The notes below the pieces were generated by a model. That model had not been told where the DNA came from. It saw only the letters and a list, made by a program, of their open reading frames with translations, and made no database searches. Position numbers and translations under genes: made by a program. Positions 37,696-46,592 of a stretch of 64,000 nt of DNA are shown here, in pieces. Positions within the stretch are counted from its first letter, which is position 1. Each line of letters starts with the position of its first letter. Source of the DNA: Marinobacterium rhizophilum DSM 18822 (lineage in GTDB: Bacteria; Pseudomonadota; Gammaproteobacteria; Pseudomonadales; Balneatricaceae). Location of the stretch: NCBI RefSeq assembly GCF_000378045.1, contig NZ_KB899091.1, positions 1-64,000 of the forward strand. Reading direction: 5' to 3'.

Positions 37696-38622
37696 TCAGA
37701 GTCGGCCAGCGGACGCCTTGGCCTTGTCTACGACCGACGCCGTCGGGCCCGGCACGGCTGCGCCGGTCTGGGGCGTCACCGGGAAGATGGCGTTGATCTG
37801 GCCAGTACCGGAGCTGCCAAAGTACGGCGTGACAATGTCGACGCCCTGATCGTACTCCGACCAGCCCAACGCTCCTAGCAGCATGGCGGTATCGTGCATG
37901 AAGCCCTCGCCATGTCCCTTGACCGCGTACTCGGGCAGCATCTGGCAGAAGGCGTCCCAGTCGCCGCGCTTCCACATTTCCACGATCTCGTGATCCAGCA
38001 TTTCGAGGAAGGGGCTCCAGACGCGGTTGAGGTAGTCGGGCGCCTGGCCGTTCTGGGCGAAGCGGTGCGACAGCGAGCCGCTGGCGAGAATCGCGACCGT
38101 GCCGTCGTAGTGCTGTTCGATCGCCTCGCGCATGGCCCAGCCAAGCCGTGCGCTGTCATCCAGGTAGTGGGCCATGCACATGGCGGACACCGAGATCACC
38201 TTGAAGTGGCGGTCCTCATTCATGTAGCGCATTGGCACCAGGGTGCCGTATTCCGGGTCCAGCGAAGTGGCGTCGTGCGCCAGCGTCTCGACGCCGTGCT
38301 CGTTGCAGGCTTTGGCCAGAATGCGCCCGAGCTCCGGATTGCCGTCAAAGCCGAACTCCATATTGGAGATGAAGTGCGGCAGCTCGTTGCTGGTATAGGT
38401 GCCCTCGAAGTGCGGTGCGCAATTGATATGATAGGCGGAATTGACCAGCCAGTGGGTATCGAACACCACGATGGTATCCACGCCCAGCTCCCGGCAGCGA
38501 CGACCGATTTCATGATGGCCGTCAATGGCGGACTGGCGGCAGCCCTTCTGCGGCCCATCCAGTTCCGACAGATACATCGACGGAACATGCGTGATCTTGG
38601 CGGCTAACGCGAGTTTGCCCAT
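37696..38622 (-). CDS. hpaD: 3,4-dihydroxyphenylacetate 2,3-dioxygenase
   Basis: 308 aa, a LigB-type (type III) extradiol dioxygenase that closely resembles enterobacterial HpaD: MGKLALAAKITHVPSMYLSEL, GCRQSAIDGHHEIGRRCRELGVDTIVVFDTHWLVNSAYHI, LVPMRYMNED, ASGSLSHRFAQNG and HDTAMLLGALGW. It opens the ring of homoprotocatechuate to 5-carboxymethyl-2-hydroxymuconate semialdehyde with Fe(II) or Mn(II). The C-terminus is about 25 residues longer than the enterobacterial enzyme. ATG with an AGGGT site. It is the last gene of the minus-strand hpa operon, 97 bp after the ALDH. Confidence 0.96.
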   Translation of the reverse strand: MGKLALAAKITHVPSMYLSELDGPQKGCRQSAIDGHHEIGRRCRELGVDTIVVFDTHWLVNSAYHINCAPHFEGTYTSNELPHFISNMEFGFDGNPELGRILAKACNEHGVETLAHDATSLDPEYGTLVPMRYMNEDRHFKVISVSAMCMAHYLDDSARLGWAMREAIEQHYDGTVAILASGSLSHRFAQNGQAPDYLNRVWSPFLEMLDHEIVEMWKRGDWDAFCQMLPEYAVKGHGEGFMHDTAMLLGALGWSEYDQGVDIVTPYFGSSGTGQINAIFPVTPQTGAAVPGPTASVVDKAKASAGRL

Positions 38623-38719
38623 GTTATTACCCTTTTGTTGTTGGCTCCGGGTGCTGCCCTGCAGCGACCCGGCAATTTCAGTTTGGCGTAAAAGTCGTGA
38701 CGGTGGTTGCGATCTGGTA

Positions 38720-40150
38720 TCAGTTCGGGTCGCGCACCACCAGCAACCGCAGTTCGGTCATATCCTCAATGGCGTAGCGCACGCCTTCGCGGCCCAGGCC
38801 ACTGTCCTTCACACCACCGTAGGGCATGTGATCGACGCGCCAGGACGGCACATCGCCGATCACCACGCCACCGACTTCCAGCTCATTCCAGGCTTTCTGA
38901 ATCTTGTAGATATCGCGGGTGAAGATGCCGGCCTGCAGGCCGAAATCGGAGTTGTTCACCTCGGCCAGCGCCTCGTCGAAATCGCTGAAACGCGACAGGA
39001 TCGCCACAGGGCCGAACGCCTCCTGGGTGTTGACGTCGAGCTCTGGAGAGACGTTCTCCAGCAGCGTCGCCTGCAGCATGGCGCCGTCGCGCTCGCCGCC
39101 GGCCAGCAGGGTAGCGCCCTGCTCCAGCGCATCGGTGACCCAGCCGTGCAGACGCGCAGCTTCCTTCTCGGAGATCATCGGCCCGATGAACGTCGACTCG
39201 TCGTGCGGGTCGCCGGATTTCAGTGCCCTGACCGCGTCGGTCAGACGCTCGCGCACGGCGTCATAGAGGGACTCGTGCACCAGTATCCGCTGCACGCTGA
39301 TGCAGCTCTGGCCCGACTGATAGTAGGCGCCGAAGACGATTCGCTTGACGGCGTCTTCGATATCTGTGCCCTCATCCACGACGCAGGCGGCGTTGCCGCC
39401 CAGCTCCAACACCACCGGCTTTTTCCCGGCCCGGGCCTTGAGCTGCCAGCCCACTTCCGGGGAACCCGTGAAGCTCAGCAGCTTGAGGCGCTCATCGGTG
39501 GTGAAGAGATCGGCGCCGTCACGGTGACAGGGCAGAATCGAGAAAGCGCCTTTGGGCAGATCGGTCTCCGCCAGTATCTCACCGATGATCAGCGCACCGA
39601 TCGGCGTCAGGCTGGCGGGTTTGAGCACGAAGGGACAGCCCGCGGCCAGCGCCGGCGCGACCTTGTGCGCAGCCAGGTTGAGCGGAAAGTTGAACGGCGA
39701 AATAAAGGAACAGGGTCCGATCGGTACCCGCTTCCACATACCGGTGTAACCTTCCGCACGGGGGCTGATGTCCATCGGCACCACTTCACCGCCGATGCGC
39801 ACCGACTCTTCGGCGGCGATACGGAAGGTATCGATCAGCCGGGTCACCTCGCCCCTGGCATCCTTGATCGGCTTGCCCGCCTCGATACAGAGGGCTTCGG
39901 CCAGTTCATCGAAGCGCTCCTCGAAGCGCTTTACACAATGATTCAGGATCGCCTGGCGCTTGTAAGCCGGAAGCTTGCGCATCGGCTCCGTCGCCTCGAC
40001 TGCCGCCGCGATGGCCCGGTCGATCGCATCCACGTCGGCCAGGGCAACGCGGGTCGCGACCTCGCCGCTGTACTTGTCGACAACCGCCAGGTCCTGGTTG
40101 GGCGCTTCGGCAACGTTGGCCAGGAAGTAGGGATAGCTGGATTTAAGCAT
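38720..40150 (-). CDS. Aldehyde dehydrogenase, hpa-linked (possible succinate semialdehyde dehydrogenase)
   Basis: 476 aa. NAD(P)-dependent ALDH with PFNFPLNLAAHKVAPALAAG, the Glu region VVLELGGNAACVV and catalytic Cys in YYQSGQSCISVQR. It is distinct from HpaE, which is encoded at 44870. HpaI releases succinic semialdehyde and pyruvate, and no other enzyme for succinic semialdehyde is present, so oxidation to succinate is the likely role. The subgroup also resembles lactaldehyde, phosphonoacetaldehyde and sulfoacetaldehyde dehydrogenases. The ATG at 40150 is preferred over an upstream extension. A TTAATATATTAA operator lies in the 150-bp gap before it. Confidence 0.78.
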   Translation of the reverse strand: MLKSSYPYFLANVAEAPNQDLAVVDKYSGEVATRVALADVDAIDRAIAAAVEATEPMRKLPAYKRQAILNHCVKRFEERFDELAEALCIEAGKPIKDARGEVTRLIDTFRIAAEESVRIGGEVVPMDISPRAEGYTGMWKRVPIGPCSFISPFNFPLNLAAHKVAPALAAGCPFVLKPASLTPIGALIIGEILAETDLPKGAFSILPCHRDGADLFTTDERLKLLSFTGSPEVGWQLKARAGKKPVVLELGGNAACVVDEGTDIEDAVKRIVFGAYYQSGQSCISVQRILVHESLYDAVRERLTDAVRALKSGDPHDESTFIGPMISEKEAARLHGWVTDALEQGATLLAGGERDGAMLQATLLENVSPELDVNTQEAFGPVAILSRFSDFDEALAEVNNSDFGLQAGIFTRDIYKIQKAWNELEVGGVVIGDVPSWRVDHMPYGGVKDSGLGREGVRYAIEDMTELRLLVVRDPN

Positions 40151-40216
40151 TGAAGTCGGTCTCCGCCTGTGGGTCCCGGATGTACCAGGCGTCCGCTGCA
40201 CCTGATACCGATCACC

Positions 40217-40240
40217 ACTTAATTAATATATTAACTATAT
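40217..40240. promoter_or_regulatory. HpaR-type operator upstream of ALDH-hpaD
   Basis: The palindrome TTAATATATTAA (40223-40234) lies in the hpaR-ALDH gap. The same core occurs three more times near hpaF and hpaH. This suggests that ALDH-hpaD has its own regulated promoter. Confidence 0.6.
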
Positions 40241-40300
40241 GCCTGTAACGACACCGGCGGGATAACCTGTCCCCCGCCGGAGCGCTTCAGCGCCTCAATT

Positions 40301-40723
40301 TCAGAGCTTGATCTTGCAGAGCTTGCTCAGCAACCCTTTGAGCAGCTCCATCTCCTGCGGCGAGAACTGCCTGGCAAGCTCGCGGTAGCGGGCTTCCATG
40401 CCGGGACTGACGCGCTCGAACATCTCGCAGGCCTGAACGGTCAGACTGAGCAGCGTACGGCGCTGATCCTCCTCGGACTTGCGTCGCCGTATGTAACCCT
40501 GCTGCTCGAGCCGGTTGATGATCCCGGTCAGACTGGGGCTCAGAATACAGCACAGATCGGCGAGCTGCTTCGACTCCAGTTCCCCGTACTCGTTGAGGGC
40601 CCGTATCACCCGCCATTGCTGCTCGGTCATCGGGATCTCCTGCAGCAACGGCCGGAAGAACCCCATGGTCGCTTCACGGGCTTTCAGCAGCTGCAGCGGT
40701 ATGGAGTCGTCAAATTTTCGCAT
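40301..40723 (-). CDS. hpaR: MarR-family regulator of homoprotocatechuate degradation
   Basis: 140 aa from the ATG at 40723, the normal HpaR length; longer frames are rejected. Blocks resemble HpaR/HpcR of E. coli: LLKAREATMGFFRPLLQEIPMTEQQWRVIRAL, CILSPSLTGIINRLEQQGYI and RRRKSEEDQRRTLLSLT (winged helix wing). MarR regulators usually repress and are released by a pathway aromatic. It sits between hpaF and the ALDH in the minus operon; the palindromes at 40223, 41279, 41493 and 41558 are its likely targets. Confidence 0.93.
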   Translation of the reverse strand: MRKFDDSIPLQLLKAREATMGFFRPLLQEIPMTEQQWRVIRALNEYGELESKQLADLCCILSPSLTGIINRLEQQGYIRRRKSEEDQRRTLLSLTVQACEMFERVSPGMEARYRELARQFSPQEMELLKGLLSKLCKIKL

Positions 40724-40809
40724 GGGTACGGAAGTTCCTGTCTCATTACAAGCGGGTGTCGCCTGAATTATCGGACAACCGCCGCCGTCGACAAAGCCAT
40801 TCCTGTCAT

Positions 40810-41202
40810 TCATCGCTCACCGCCGGCAAAGAGCGGATGAATGTTGTTCTTGTTGAACTTGAGCACCGGATCGAGTTCCGTCATCTCGAAGGAGATCTGG
40901 CAGTAGCCGTTATCTGTAATCGGCTTCATCCAGTCACAGAGGATCTCGAATACCCTGCCGGCGACCCGCTGCTTGAGCTCCATATCGCGCCCGTGACCGA
41001 TTTTCAGGTTGAGATTCAGGAACGCGAACCCTTCGCGCCCGTCCGCAACCCGGAAGTCGTCACAGCGGATAGCGCGGCTGCGCACCCCGCCAATCGGGAA
41101 GGCGCCTGTAGACACCACGTACTCGTGCAGCGCCTTGAACAGCGACTGGAACTCCAGCTTCTGGTGCAGGTTACCCGAGTATTCAACAACAAAGTGCGGC
41201 AT
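40810..41202 (-). CDS. hpaF: 5-carboxymethyl-2-hydroxymuconate delta-isomerase
   Basis: 130 aa, a tautomerase-like CHMI family protein. Pro follows the initiator Met (MPHFVVEYSGNL), which is the catalytic base after Met removal. IRCDDFRVADG and FLNLNLKIGHGR are further family blocks. It isomerises the product of HpaE before decarboxylation by HpaG. It is the first gene of the minus-strand hpa operon and reads away from the shared control region at 41277-41572. Confidence 0.93.
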   Translation of the reverse strand: MPHFVVEYSGNLHQKLEFQSLFKALHEYVVSTGAFPIGGVRSRAIRCDDFRVADGREGFAFLNLNLKIGHGRDMELKQRVAGRVFEILCDWMKPITDNGYCQISFEMTELDPVLKFNKNNIHPLFAGGER

Positions 41203-41276
41203 AACACTGCCCTCTCTTTCGTTCAGGAGCGCTGCTCGTCGCGACGCCTGCGTTAACTTTCACTGGCAGTCAATTT

Positions 41277-41292
41277 AGTTAATATATTAAGT
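41277..41292. promoter_or_regulatory. HpaR-type operator upstream of hpaF
   Basis: AGTTAATATATTAAGT contains the palindrome TTAATATATTAA (41279-41290), 75 bp before the hpaF start. Confidence 0.65.
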
Positions 41293-41483
41293 TATGTCAA
41301 GAAACAACGTCGCTCGTCCTGCCCTTTTCTACCTGCAGCGCCCCGCCGGCGACTGCTTCGTCATCCAGCCGCGATAGGATTGAAGTCTGCAAGCAGGGGC
41401 TTTCAGACCAGAAGCTCCCGCTACCCCATCGTCCGGACGCCGACACCGAAGCGGCCTTGACGCTCTACGTCGACAGAAAAGAT

Positions 41484-41572
41484 TTGACAAACTTAACATA
41501 TTAACTATTATGGTTTCAGCATCACGATCACGCAGACAGCGACTCGTACAATTTTAGTTAACATATTAACTT
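41484..41572 (+). promoter_or_regulatory. Promoter and two HpaR-type operators for hpaH-I-G1-G2-E
   Basis: TTGACA (41484-41489) and TATTAT (41506-41511) are spaced by 16 bp and form a strong sigma70-type promoter. The palindrome TTAACATATTAA (41493-41504) lies between the two boxes, where bound repressor would block polymerase. A second copy, AGTTAACATATTAACTT (core 41558-41569), lies 65 bp downstream. Confidence 0.7.
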
Positions 41573-41673
41573 AAAGAGATACCGAAGCAGCCGAACGCCG
41601 ACCCGAAAGCTCCCCCGTACAGGCTATCGGCACCCGAGCAGCCGGACGTAACCCAACAACAGGGACAAGCCCC

Positions 41674-42477
41674 ATGCTAAATAAAGAACAAATCGCCATC
41701 GCGGCCGATCGTCTGTACGCGGCCGAAACCGGCCGCCAGCAGATCCCGGCCCTTACGCTCGACTACCCGCAGATGGACATGGCAGACGCCTACACCATCC
41801 AGAAGCAGTGGGTCGACCGCAAGGTCGACGAGGGCCGCACCGTCAAGGGCTACAAGATCGGTCTCACATCCCGTGCGATGCAGATGGCCGTCAATATCGA
41901 CGAGCCCGATTACGGCGTGCTGCTGGACGACATGTTCTTCGAGGACGGCGCCACCCTGAACGCCGCGGACTTTCTCGATCCGCGTATCGAGGTCGAACTG
42001 GCCTTCGTGCTGAAAAAGCCGCTGTTCGGCGAAAACGTCTCGGTCATCGACGTCCTCAACGCCACCGACTATGTGGTGCCCGCGCTCGAGCTGATCGCCG
42101 CGCGCTGCCAGCGCACCAATCCGGAGACCGGCTACACCCGCAAGGTGTTCGACACCATCGCCGATAACGCCGCCAACGCCGGCGTCATCCTGGGCGGACG
42201 CCCGATCCGGCCGACCGATATCGACCTGCGCTGGGCCGGCGCCCTGCTATACCTTAACGGCCAGATCGAGGAGACCGGCATCGCCGCCGGCGTGCTCGGC
42301 CATCCGGCCAAGGGAATCAGCTGGGTCTGCAAGCGCTTTGCACCGCACGGTATTGGCCTGGAGCCTGGCCAGGTAATCCTGGCGGGATCCTTCACCCGTC
42401 CCGTTCCGATCAAGGCCGGCGATACCGTGCACGCCGATTACGGCCCGCTCGGCGGCATCGCGATCAACTTCGCCTGA
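41674..42477 (+). CDS. hpaH: 2-oxo-hept-4-ene-1,7-dioate hydratase
   Basis: 267 aa, a member of the hydratase/decarboxylase branch of the FAH superfamily. Blocks are [54 protein letters not shown] (metal-binding Glu residues) and [14 protein letters not shown]. It adds water to the 2-oxo-heptenedioate made by HpaG, giving the substrate of HpaI. It is the first gene of the plus-strand hpa operon. Confidence 0.94.
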   Translation: MLNKEQIAIAADRLYAAETGRQQIPALTLDYPQMDMADAYTIQKQWVDRKVDEGRTVKGYKIGLTSRAMQMAVNIDEPDYGVLLDDMFFEDGATLNAADFLDPRIEVELAFVLKKPLFGENVSVIDVLNATDYVVPALELIAARCQRTNPETGYTRKVFDTIADNAANAGVILGGRPIRPTDIDLRWAGALLYLNGQIEETGIAAGVLGHPAKGISWVCKRFAPHGIGLEPGQVILAGSFTRPVPIKAGDTVHADYGPLGGIAINFA

Positions 42478-42506
42478 AACAGACACCGAATCCAGGAGAA
42501 ACCTTG

Positions 42507-43313
42507 ATGGAATTGCCGAAAAACCGCTTCAAGCAGGGTCAGGCCAGCGGCCATCCCCAGTACGGCCTCTGGCTCGGTCTGCCCGACAACAGCGCCGCCG
42601 AGATCGCTGCCGTCGCCGGCTTCGACTGGCTGCTGATCGATTCCGAGCACGCGCCTTTCGATCTGCGCAGCATCATGACCCATCTGCAGGCGATAGCGCC
42701 CTACGACGTCGCACCCATCGTGCGTCCGGTCGAGGGCGACACCGCGCTGATCAAGCAACTGCTCGATATCGGCGCCCAGACGCTGCTGGTACCGATGGTC
42801 GATACCGCGGAACAGGCCCGCCAGCTGGTGCAGGCGGTGCGCTATCCGCCGCAGGGCATCCGCGGCCTCGGCACCTCGTTGGCCCGTGCCGCACGCTGGA
42901 ACCAGGTGCCGGGATACCTGCACAAAGCCAACGATGAAATCTGCCTGCTGGTGCAGGTCGAGACCGCCACCGCACTGGAGAACCTCGACGAGATTCTCGC
43001 GGTCGAGGGCGTCGATGGCGTCTTCATCGGCCCCTCGGACCTCTCGGCTTCGATGGGCTACGTCGGCGATGCCGGCAATCCGGCGGTGGTCGCGGCGATC
43101 GAAGCGGGCCTCGGCAAGATCCGCGCCGCCGGCAAGTATGCAGGACTTCTGTGCCTCGATCCGGCGCTGGTCACGCAATACGTGCAGCAGGGCGCGAGTT
43201 TCGTCGGCGTCGGCGTCGACACCCTGATCCTGGCCCAGGGCGCCCGCAAACTGGCGCAGCAGTTCAAGAGCGATGAACCGGTTACGGACGACGAGCCCCA
43301 AGCCGGCTACTGA
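42507..43313 (+). CDS. hpaI: 4-hydroxy-2-oxo-heptane-1,7-dioate aldolase
   Basis: 268 aa, class II HpcH/HpaI aldolase. Family signatures are GLWLGLPDNSAAEIAAVAGFDWLLIDSEHAPFD, LVPMVDTAEQARQLVQAVRYPPQGIRG, LLVQVETATALENL with the metal-binding Glu, and GVFIGPSDLSASMGY with the metal-binding Asp. It splits the substrate into pyruvate and succinic semialdehyde. The ATG at 42507 has an AGGAG site at 9 nt. It follows hpaH by 29 bp. Confidence 0.95.
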   Translation: MELPKNRFKQGQASGHPQYGLWLGLPDNSAAEIAAVAGFDWLLIDSEHAPFDLRSIMTHLQAIAPYDVAPIVRPVEGDTALIKQLLDIGAQTLLVPMVDTAEQARQLVQAVRYPPQGIRGLGTSLARAARWNQVPGYLHKANDEICLLVQVETATALENLDEILAVEGVDGVFIGPSDLSASMGYVGDAGNPAVVAAIEAGLGKIRAAGKYAGLLCLDPALVTQYVQQGASFVGVGVDTLILAQGARKLAQQFKSDEPVTDDEPQAGY

Positions 43314-43348
43314 ATAATACGACAGGACTTACTTCAAGAGTGAATGAC

Positions 43349-44017
43349 ATGACTGCAGAAACTCTGGTCAACAGCAAACTGGTCTGCGTCGCACTGAACG
43401 ACAAAGACCAACTGGCCAAGCTGGAGGCGACCTTCAGCGAAGCGCCATACAAGCAGCCGCCGACCCAGCCGGTGCTCTACTACAAGCCGCGCAATACCTG
43501 GAGCCGGAACGGCGCCGAGATCGAATGGGCGAAGGATTTCGACGGCAACGATGTGGCCGAAATGGCGGTCGGCACCAGCCTCGGTGTGGTGATCGACAAG
43601 GAAACCTGCCGTGTCAGTGCTGAAGAAGCACTGGATTGCATCGGTGGCTACACCATCGTCAGCGATTTCTCGCTGCCGGAGCAGAACTACTACCGCCCGG
43701 ACATCAAGGGCAAGTGCCTGGACACGACAGCACCTGTCGGTCCTGAAATCGTAGCGGCCGACAAGATCGCCAACCCGGACGCTCTAAGCGTGACCATCAG
43801 CGTCAATGGCGAACGGAAAAGCGTCTTCGAACTGGCCAACATGGAGCGCAGCGTTGCCGAACTGATCAGCATCATCTCGCGCATCATGACGCTGCAACCG
43901 GGCGAGATCATCGCCGTCGGCTTCGCCGGTAACCGCGTGCCGGTCGCCAAGGGCGACAAGGTTGAATCAAGCATCGAGGGTATCGGTACCCTGAGCAACA
44001 CTCTGGGAGGCGCCTGA
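43349..44017 (+). CDS. hpaG1: HpaG N-terminal subunit (FAH-family isomerase/decarboxylase G1)
   Basis: 222 aa. It matches the N-terminal half of the fused enterobacterial HpaG: LVCVALNDKDQLAKLEATF, APYKQPPTQPVLYYKPRNTW, GGYTIVSDFSLPEQNYYRPDIKGKC and a closing GDKVESSIEGIG. Together with G2 it decarboxylates and isomerises 5-oxo-pent-3-ene-1,2,5-tricarboxylate. A GTG at 43340 is an alternative start. The two halves are separate genes here, with only 3 nt between them. Confidence 0.88.
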   Translation: MTAETLVNSKLVCVALNDKDQLAKLEATFSEAPYKQPPTQPVLYYKPRNTWSRNGAEIEWAKDFDGNDVAEMAVGTSLGVVIDKETCRVSAEEALDCIGGYTIVSDFSLPEQNYYRPDIKGKCLDTTAPVGPEIVAADKIANPDALSVTISVNGERKSVFELANMERSVAELISIISRIMTLQPGEIIAVGFAGNRVPVAKGDKVESSIEGIGTLSNTLGGA

Positions 44018-44020
44018 GCC

Positions 44021-44803
44021 ATGAGACACGCACGCATTATCCTCGACGGCCACGAGCTCGATATCCAGATCGACGCCAACGACCGCATCACCACCACTGA
44101 CGGCGAGGCACTCGACGTAGACCTGGATTCCGACCAGATTACCTGGCTGCCGCCGGTCAAAGAGCCAGGCACCATTTTCGCGCTGGGCATCAACTATGCC
44201 GATCACGCCTCCGAACTGGCGTTTGAGCCACCTAAAGAGCCGCTGGTCTTTATCAAGCACACAAACACGCTGACCGGTCACAAGCAGGTGAGCTACCGTC
44301 CTGACAACATCGACTATCAGCACTACGAGTGCGAACTTGTCGCTGTGATCGGCAAAACCGGTAAGAACATCAAGCGCGAAGACGCACTGGATTACGTGGC
44401 CGGCTACACCGTCTGCAACGACTTCGCGATCCGCGACTATCTGGAAAACTACTACCGCCCCAACCTGCGTGTGAAAAGCCGCGACTCGCTGCTGCCGATG
44501 GGCCCCTGGATCGTTGATACGGCGGACATCCCCGACGCCAACGCACTGAAACTGACCACTACCGTTAACGGCAAGGTGACTCAGGACGGTACCACCGGGG
44601 ACATGATCTTCGACGTGCCTTTCGTGATCGAATACCTCAGCAAGATCATGACCCTGAACCCGGGCGACATGATCTGCACCGGCACCCCCCACGGTATCGT
44701 TGACTGCCAGCCCGGCGATACCGTCGTTTGTACGATCGAGGATATCTGCTCACTCGAGACCCGTATGGTCAGCGAGCAGGAATACTACGGCGACAAATAC
44801 TGA
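44021..44803 (+). CDS. hpaG2: HpaG C-terminal subunit (FAH-family isomerase/decarboxylase G2)
   Basis: 260 aa. It matches the C-terminal half of fused HpaG: ALGINYADHASELAF, PKEPLVFIKHTNTLTG, YECELVAVIGKTG, GYTVCNDFAIRDYLENYYRPNLRVKSRD and TLNPGDMICTGTPHGI. The metal-binding acidic residues of the FAH fold lie in the ECELVAVIG and CNDFAIRD segments. It follows G1 by 3 nt and precedes hpaE by 66 bp. Confidence 0.93.
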   Translation: MRHARIILDGHELDIQIDANDRITTTDGEALDVDLDSDQITWLPPVKEPGTIFALGINYADHASELAFEPPKEPLVFIKHTNTLTGHKQVSYRPDNIDYQHYECELVAVIGKTGKNIKREDALDYVAGYTVCNDFAIRDYLENYYRPNLRVKSRDSLLPMGPWIVDTADIPDANALKLTTTVNGKVTQDGTTGDMIFDVPFVIEYLSKIMTLNPGDMICTGTPHGIVDCQPGDTVVCTIEDICSLETRMVSEQEYYGDKY

Positions 44804-44869
44804 GAACAAGACCCGTCCCGGGCACCGAGCCAAGGCCTTGCCGGGATCAGACAGAACGGGAGAGAAACA

Positions 44870-46405
44870 ATGAGCGATACACTGGATACCAACCTGGAAC
44901 GCGCACAGAAATACCTGGAGCGCTTCAAGAACAACACCACCGGCCACTACATCAACGGTGAATTCACCTTGGGCCAGGGCGGCAGCGAATACGACAACGT
45001 CACCCCGACCGATAACGGATCCATCGGCAAGGTGATGGCTGGCACCGTGGCCGACGTGGATGCCGCCTGCCAAGCCGCCGAAGATGCCTTCGCCGAGTGG
45101 TCTGCCATGCCGGGTGCCGAGCGCAAGCGTCTGCTGAACAAATTTGCCGACCGCCTGGTCGAGCGTGCGGACGAGATCGCCCTGGTCGAGTCCATGGACT
45201 GCGGTCAGGCGATCCGCTTCATGAAGCAGGCAGCCCTGCGCGGTGCTGCCAACTTCCGCTTCTTCGCCGACAAGGCGCCGGAAGCGCAGAACGGCCTGGC
45301 GCTGCATCAGGACGAGCACACCAACTACACCGTGCGCAAGGCAATCGGTCCGGTCGGCGTGATCACGCCGTGGAACACCCCGTTCATGCTCGCCACCTGG
45401 AAGCTCGCCCCGGCACTCGCCGCTGGCTGCACCGTGGTGCACAAGCCCGCCGAGCTGACGCCGCTGAGCGCTTATATCCTGGCAGAAATCGCTGATGAAG
45501 TGCTCCCCAAGGGCGTGTGGAACCTGGTAAACGGCTTCGGTGAAGTCGCCGGCAAACGCCTGACCGAACACCCGGCGATCAAGGCCGTGGCCTTGGTCGG
45601 CGAATCGGCCACCGGTTCACACATCATGCGACAGGGTGCCGACACCCTGAAGCGGATGCACTTCGAACTGGGCGGCAAGAACCCTGTCATCGTGTTCGAC
45701 GACGCCGACTTCGAGCGCGCGCTGGATGCTGTCGTGTTCATGATCTACAGCCTGAACGGCCAGCGCTGCACCTCGTCGAGCCGTCTGCTGATCCAGAGCG
45801 GTATCCGCGACCGCTTTCTGGCGGCGCTGGAACAGCGCGTGAGTAACCTGCGCGTCGGCCACCCGCTGGATCCGAATACTGAAGTCGGCCCGCTGGTGCA
45901 TAGCGGTCACTTCAACAAGGTGATGAGCTACATGGATATCGCCAAGCAGGACGGCGCGACCATCGCCGTTGGCGGCAACCGCATCCTTGACGGCCGTGAA
46001 GGCCTGGATCCGGCCGGCAACTACGTACAGCCGACCCTGTTCACCGGTGCCAACAACTCCATGCGCATCGCCCGGGAGGAGATCTTCGGCCCGGTGCTGA
46101 CCGCGATCAGTTTCGATACCGAAGAGGAAGCGATCACCATCGCCAACGACACCGAGTACGGCCTGGCCGGTTACATCTGGACCGAAAGCACCGGCCGCGC
46201 CATGCGCATGGCCAAACATGTCGAGGCAGGCATGCTGTGGGTGAACTCCGAGAACAACCGCAACCTGCCGTCGCCGTTTGGCGGTATCAAGATGTCCGGC
46301 ATCGGCCGTGACGGCGGTGACTGGAGTTTCGACTTCTACATGGAGACCAAGAACGTCTGCATCGCCCACGGTACCCACCGGGTACCACAGCTCGGCAAGG
46401 GCTGA
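44870..46405 (+). CDS. hpaE: 5-carboxymethyl-2-hydroxymuconate semialdehyde dehydrogenase
   Basis: 511 aa, an NAD-dependent ALDH that oxidises the HpaD product. [35 protein letters not shown] (general base Glu) and [12 protein letters not shown] (catalytic Cys) are intact; the C-terminus [23 protein letters not shown] is characteristic of the HpaE group. It is the last gene of the hpaH-I-G1-G2-E operon and is followed by an IclR-type gene on the same strand. Confidence 0.94.
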   Translation: MSDTLDTNLERAQKYLERFKNNTTGHYINGEFTLGQGGSEYDNVTPTDNGSIGKVMAGTVADVDAACQAAEDAFAEWSAMPGAERKRLLNKFADRLVERADEIALVESMDCGQAIRFMKQAALRGAANFRFFADKAPEAQNGLALHQDEHTNYTVRKAIGPVGVITPWNTPFMLATWKLAPALAAGCTVVHKPAELTPLSAYILAEIADEVLPKGVWNLVNGFGEVAGKRLTEHPAIKAVALVGESATGSHIMRQGADTLKRMHFELGGKNPVIVFDDADFERALDAVVFMIYSLNGQRCTSSSRLLIQSGIRDRFLAALEQRVSNLRVGHPLDPNTEVGPLVHSGHFNKVMSYMDIAKQDGATIAVGGNRILDGREGLDPAGNYVQPTLFTGANNSMRIAREEIFGPVLTAISFDTEEEAITIANDTEYGLAGYIWTESTGRAMRMAKHVEAGMLWVNSENNRNLPSPFGGIKMSGIGRDGGDWSFDFYMETKNVCIAHGTHRVPQLGKG

Positions 46406-46536
46406 AGCACATACAGAAAAGCCACATCTGGCGGACAGCATGCTGTCCGCCGCACCTGTCCCGCCGCCATTCCTCTCCCCTGCCACGTCCCTCCCGACAC
46501 CCGGAAGGTCGGCTTGCTCGCCAGCCAGCGTTGATA

Positions 46537-46551
46537 TTTCACGGTGTGAAA
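46537..46551. promoter_or_regulatory. Palindrome before the IclR-type gene
   Basis: A perfect 6-3-6 inverted repeat TTTCAC-ggt-GTGAAA, 41 bp before the IclR-type start codon. It may be the autoregulatory operator. A TTTCAC half site also occurs in the ALDH-sulfatase intergenic palindrome at 56398-56403. Confidence 0.45.
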
Positions 46552-46592
46552 CTTAGAGTTATCGTACTCATTCGAAACACTGGGAATCCCCG

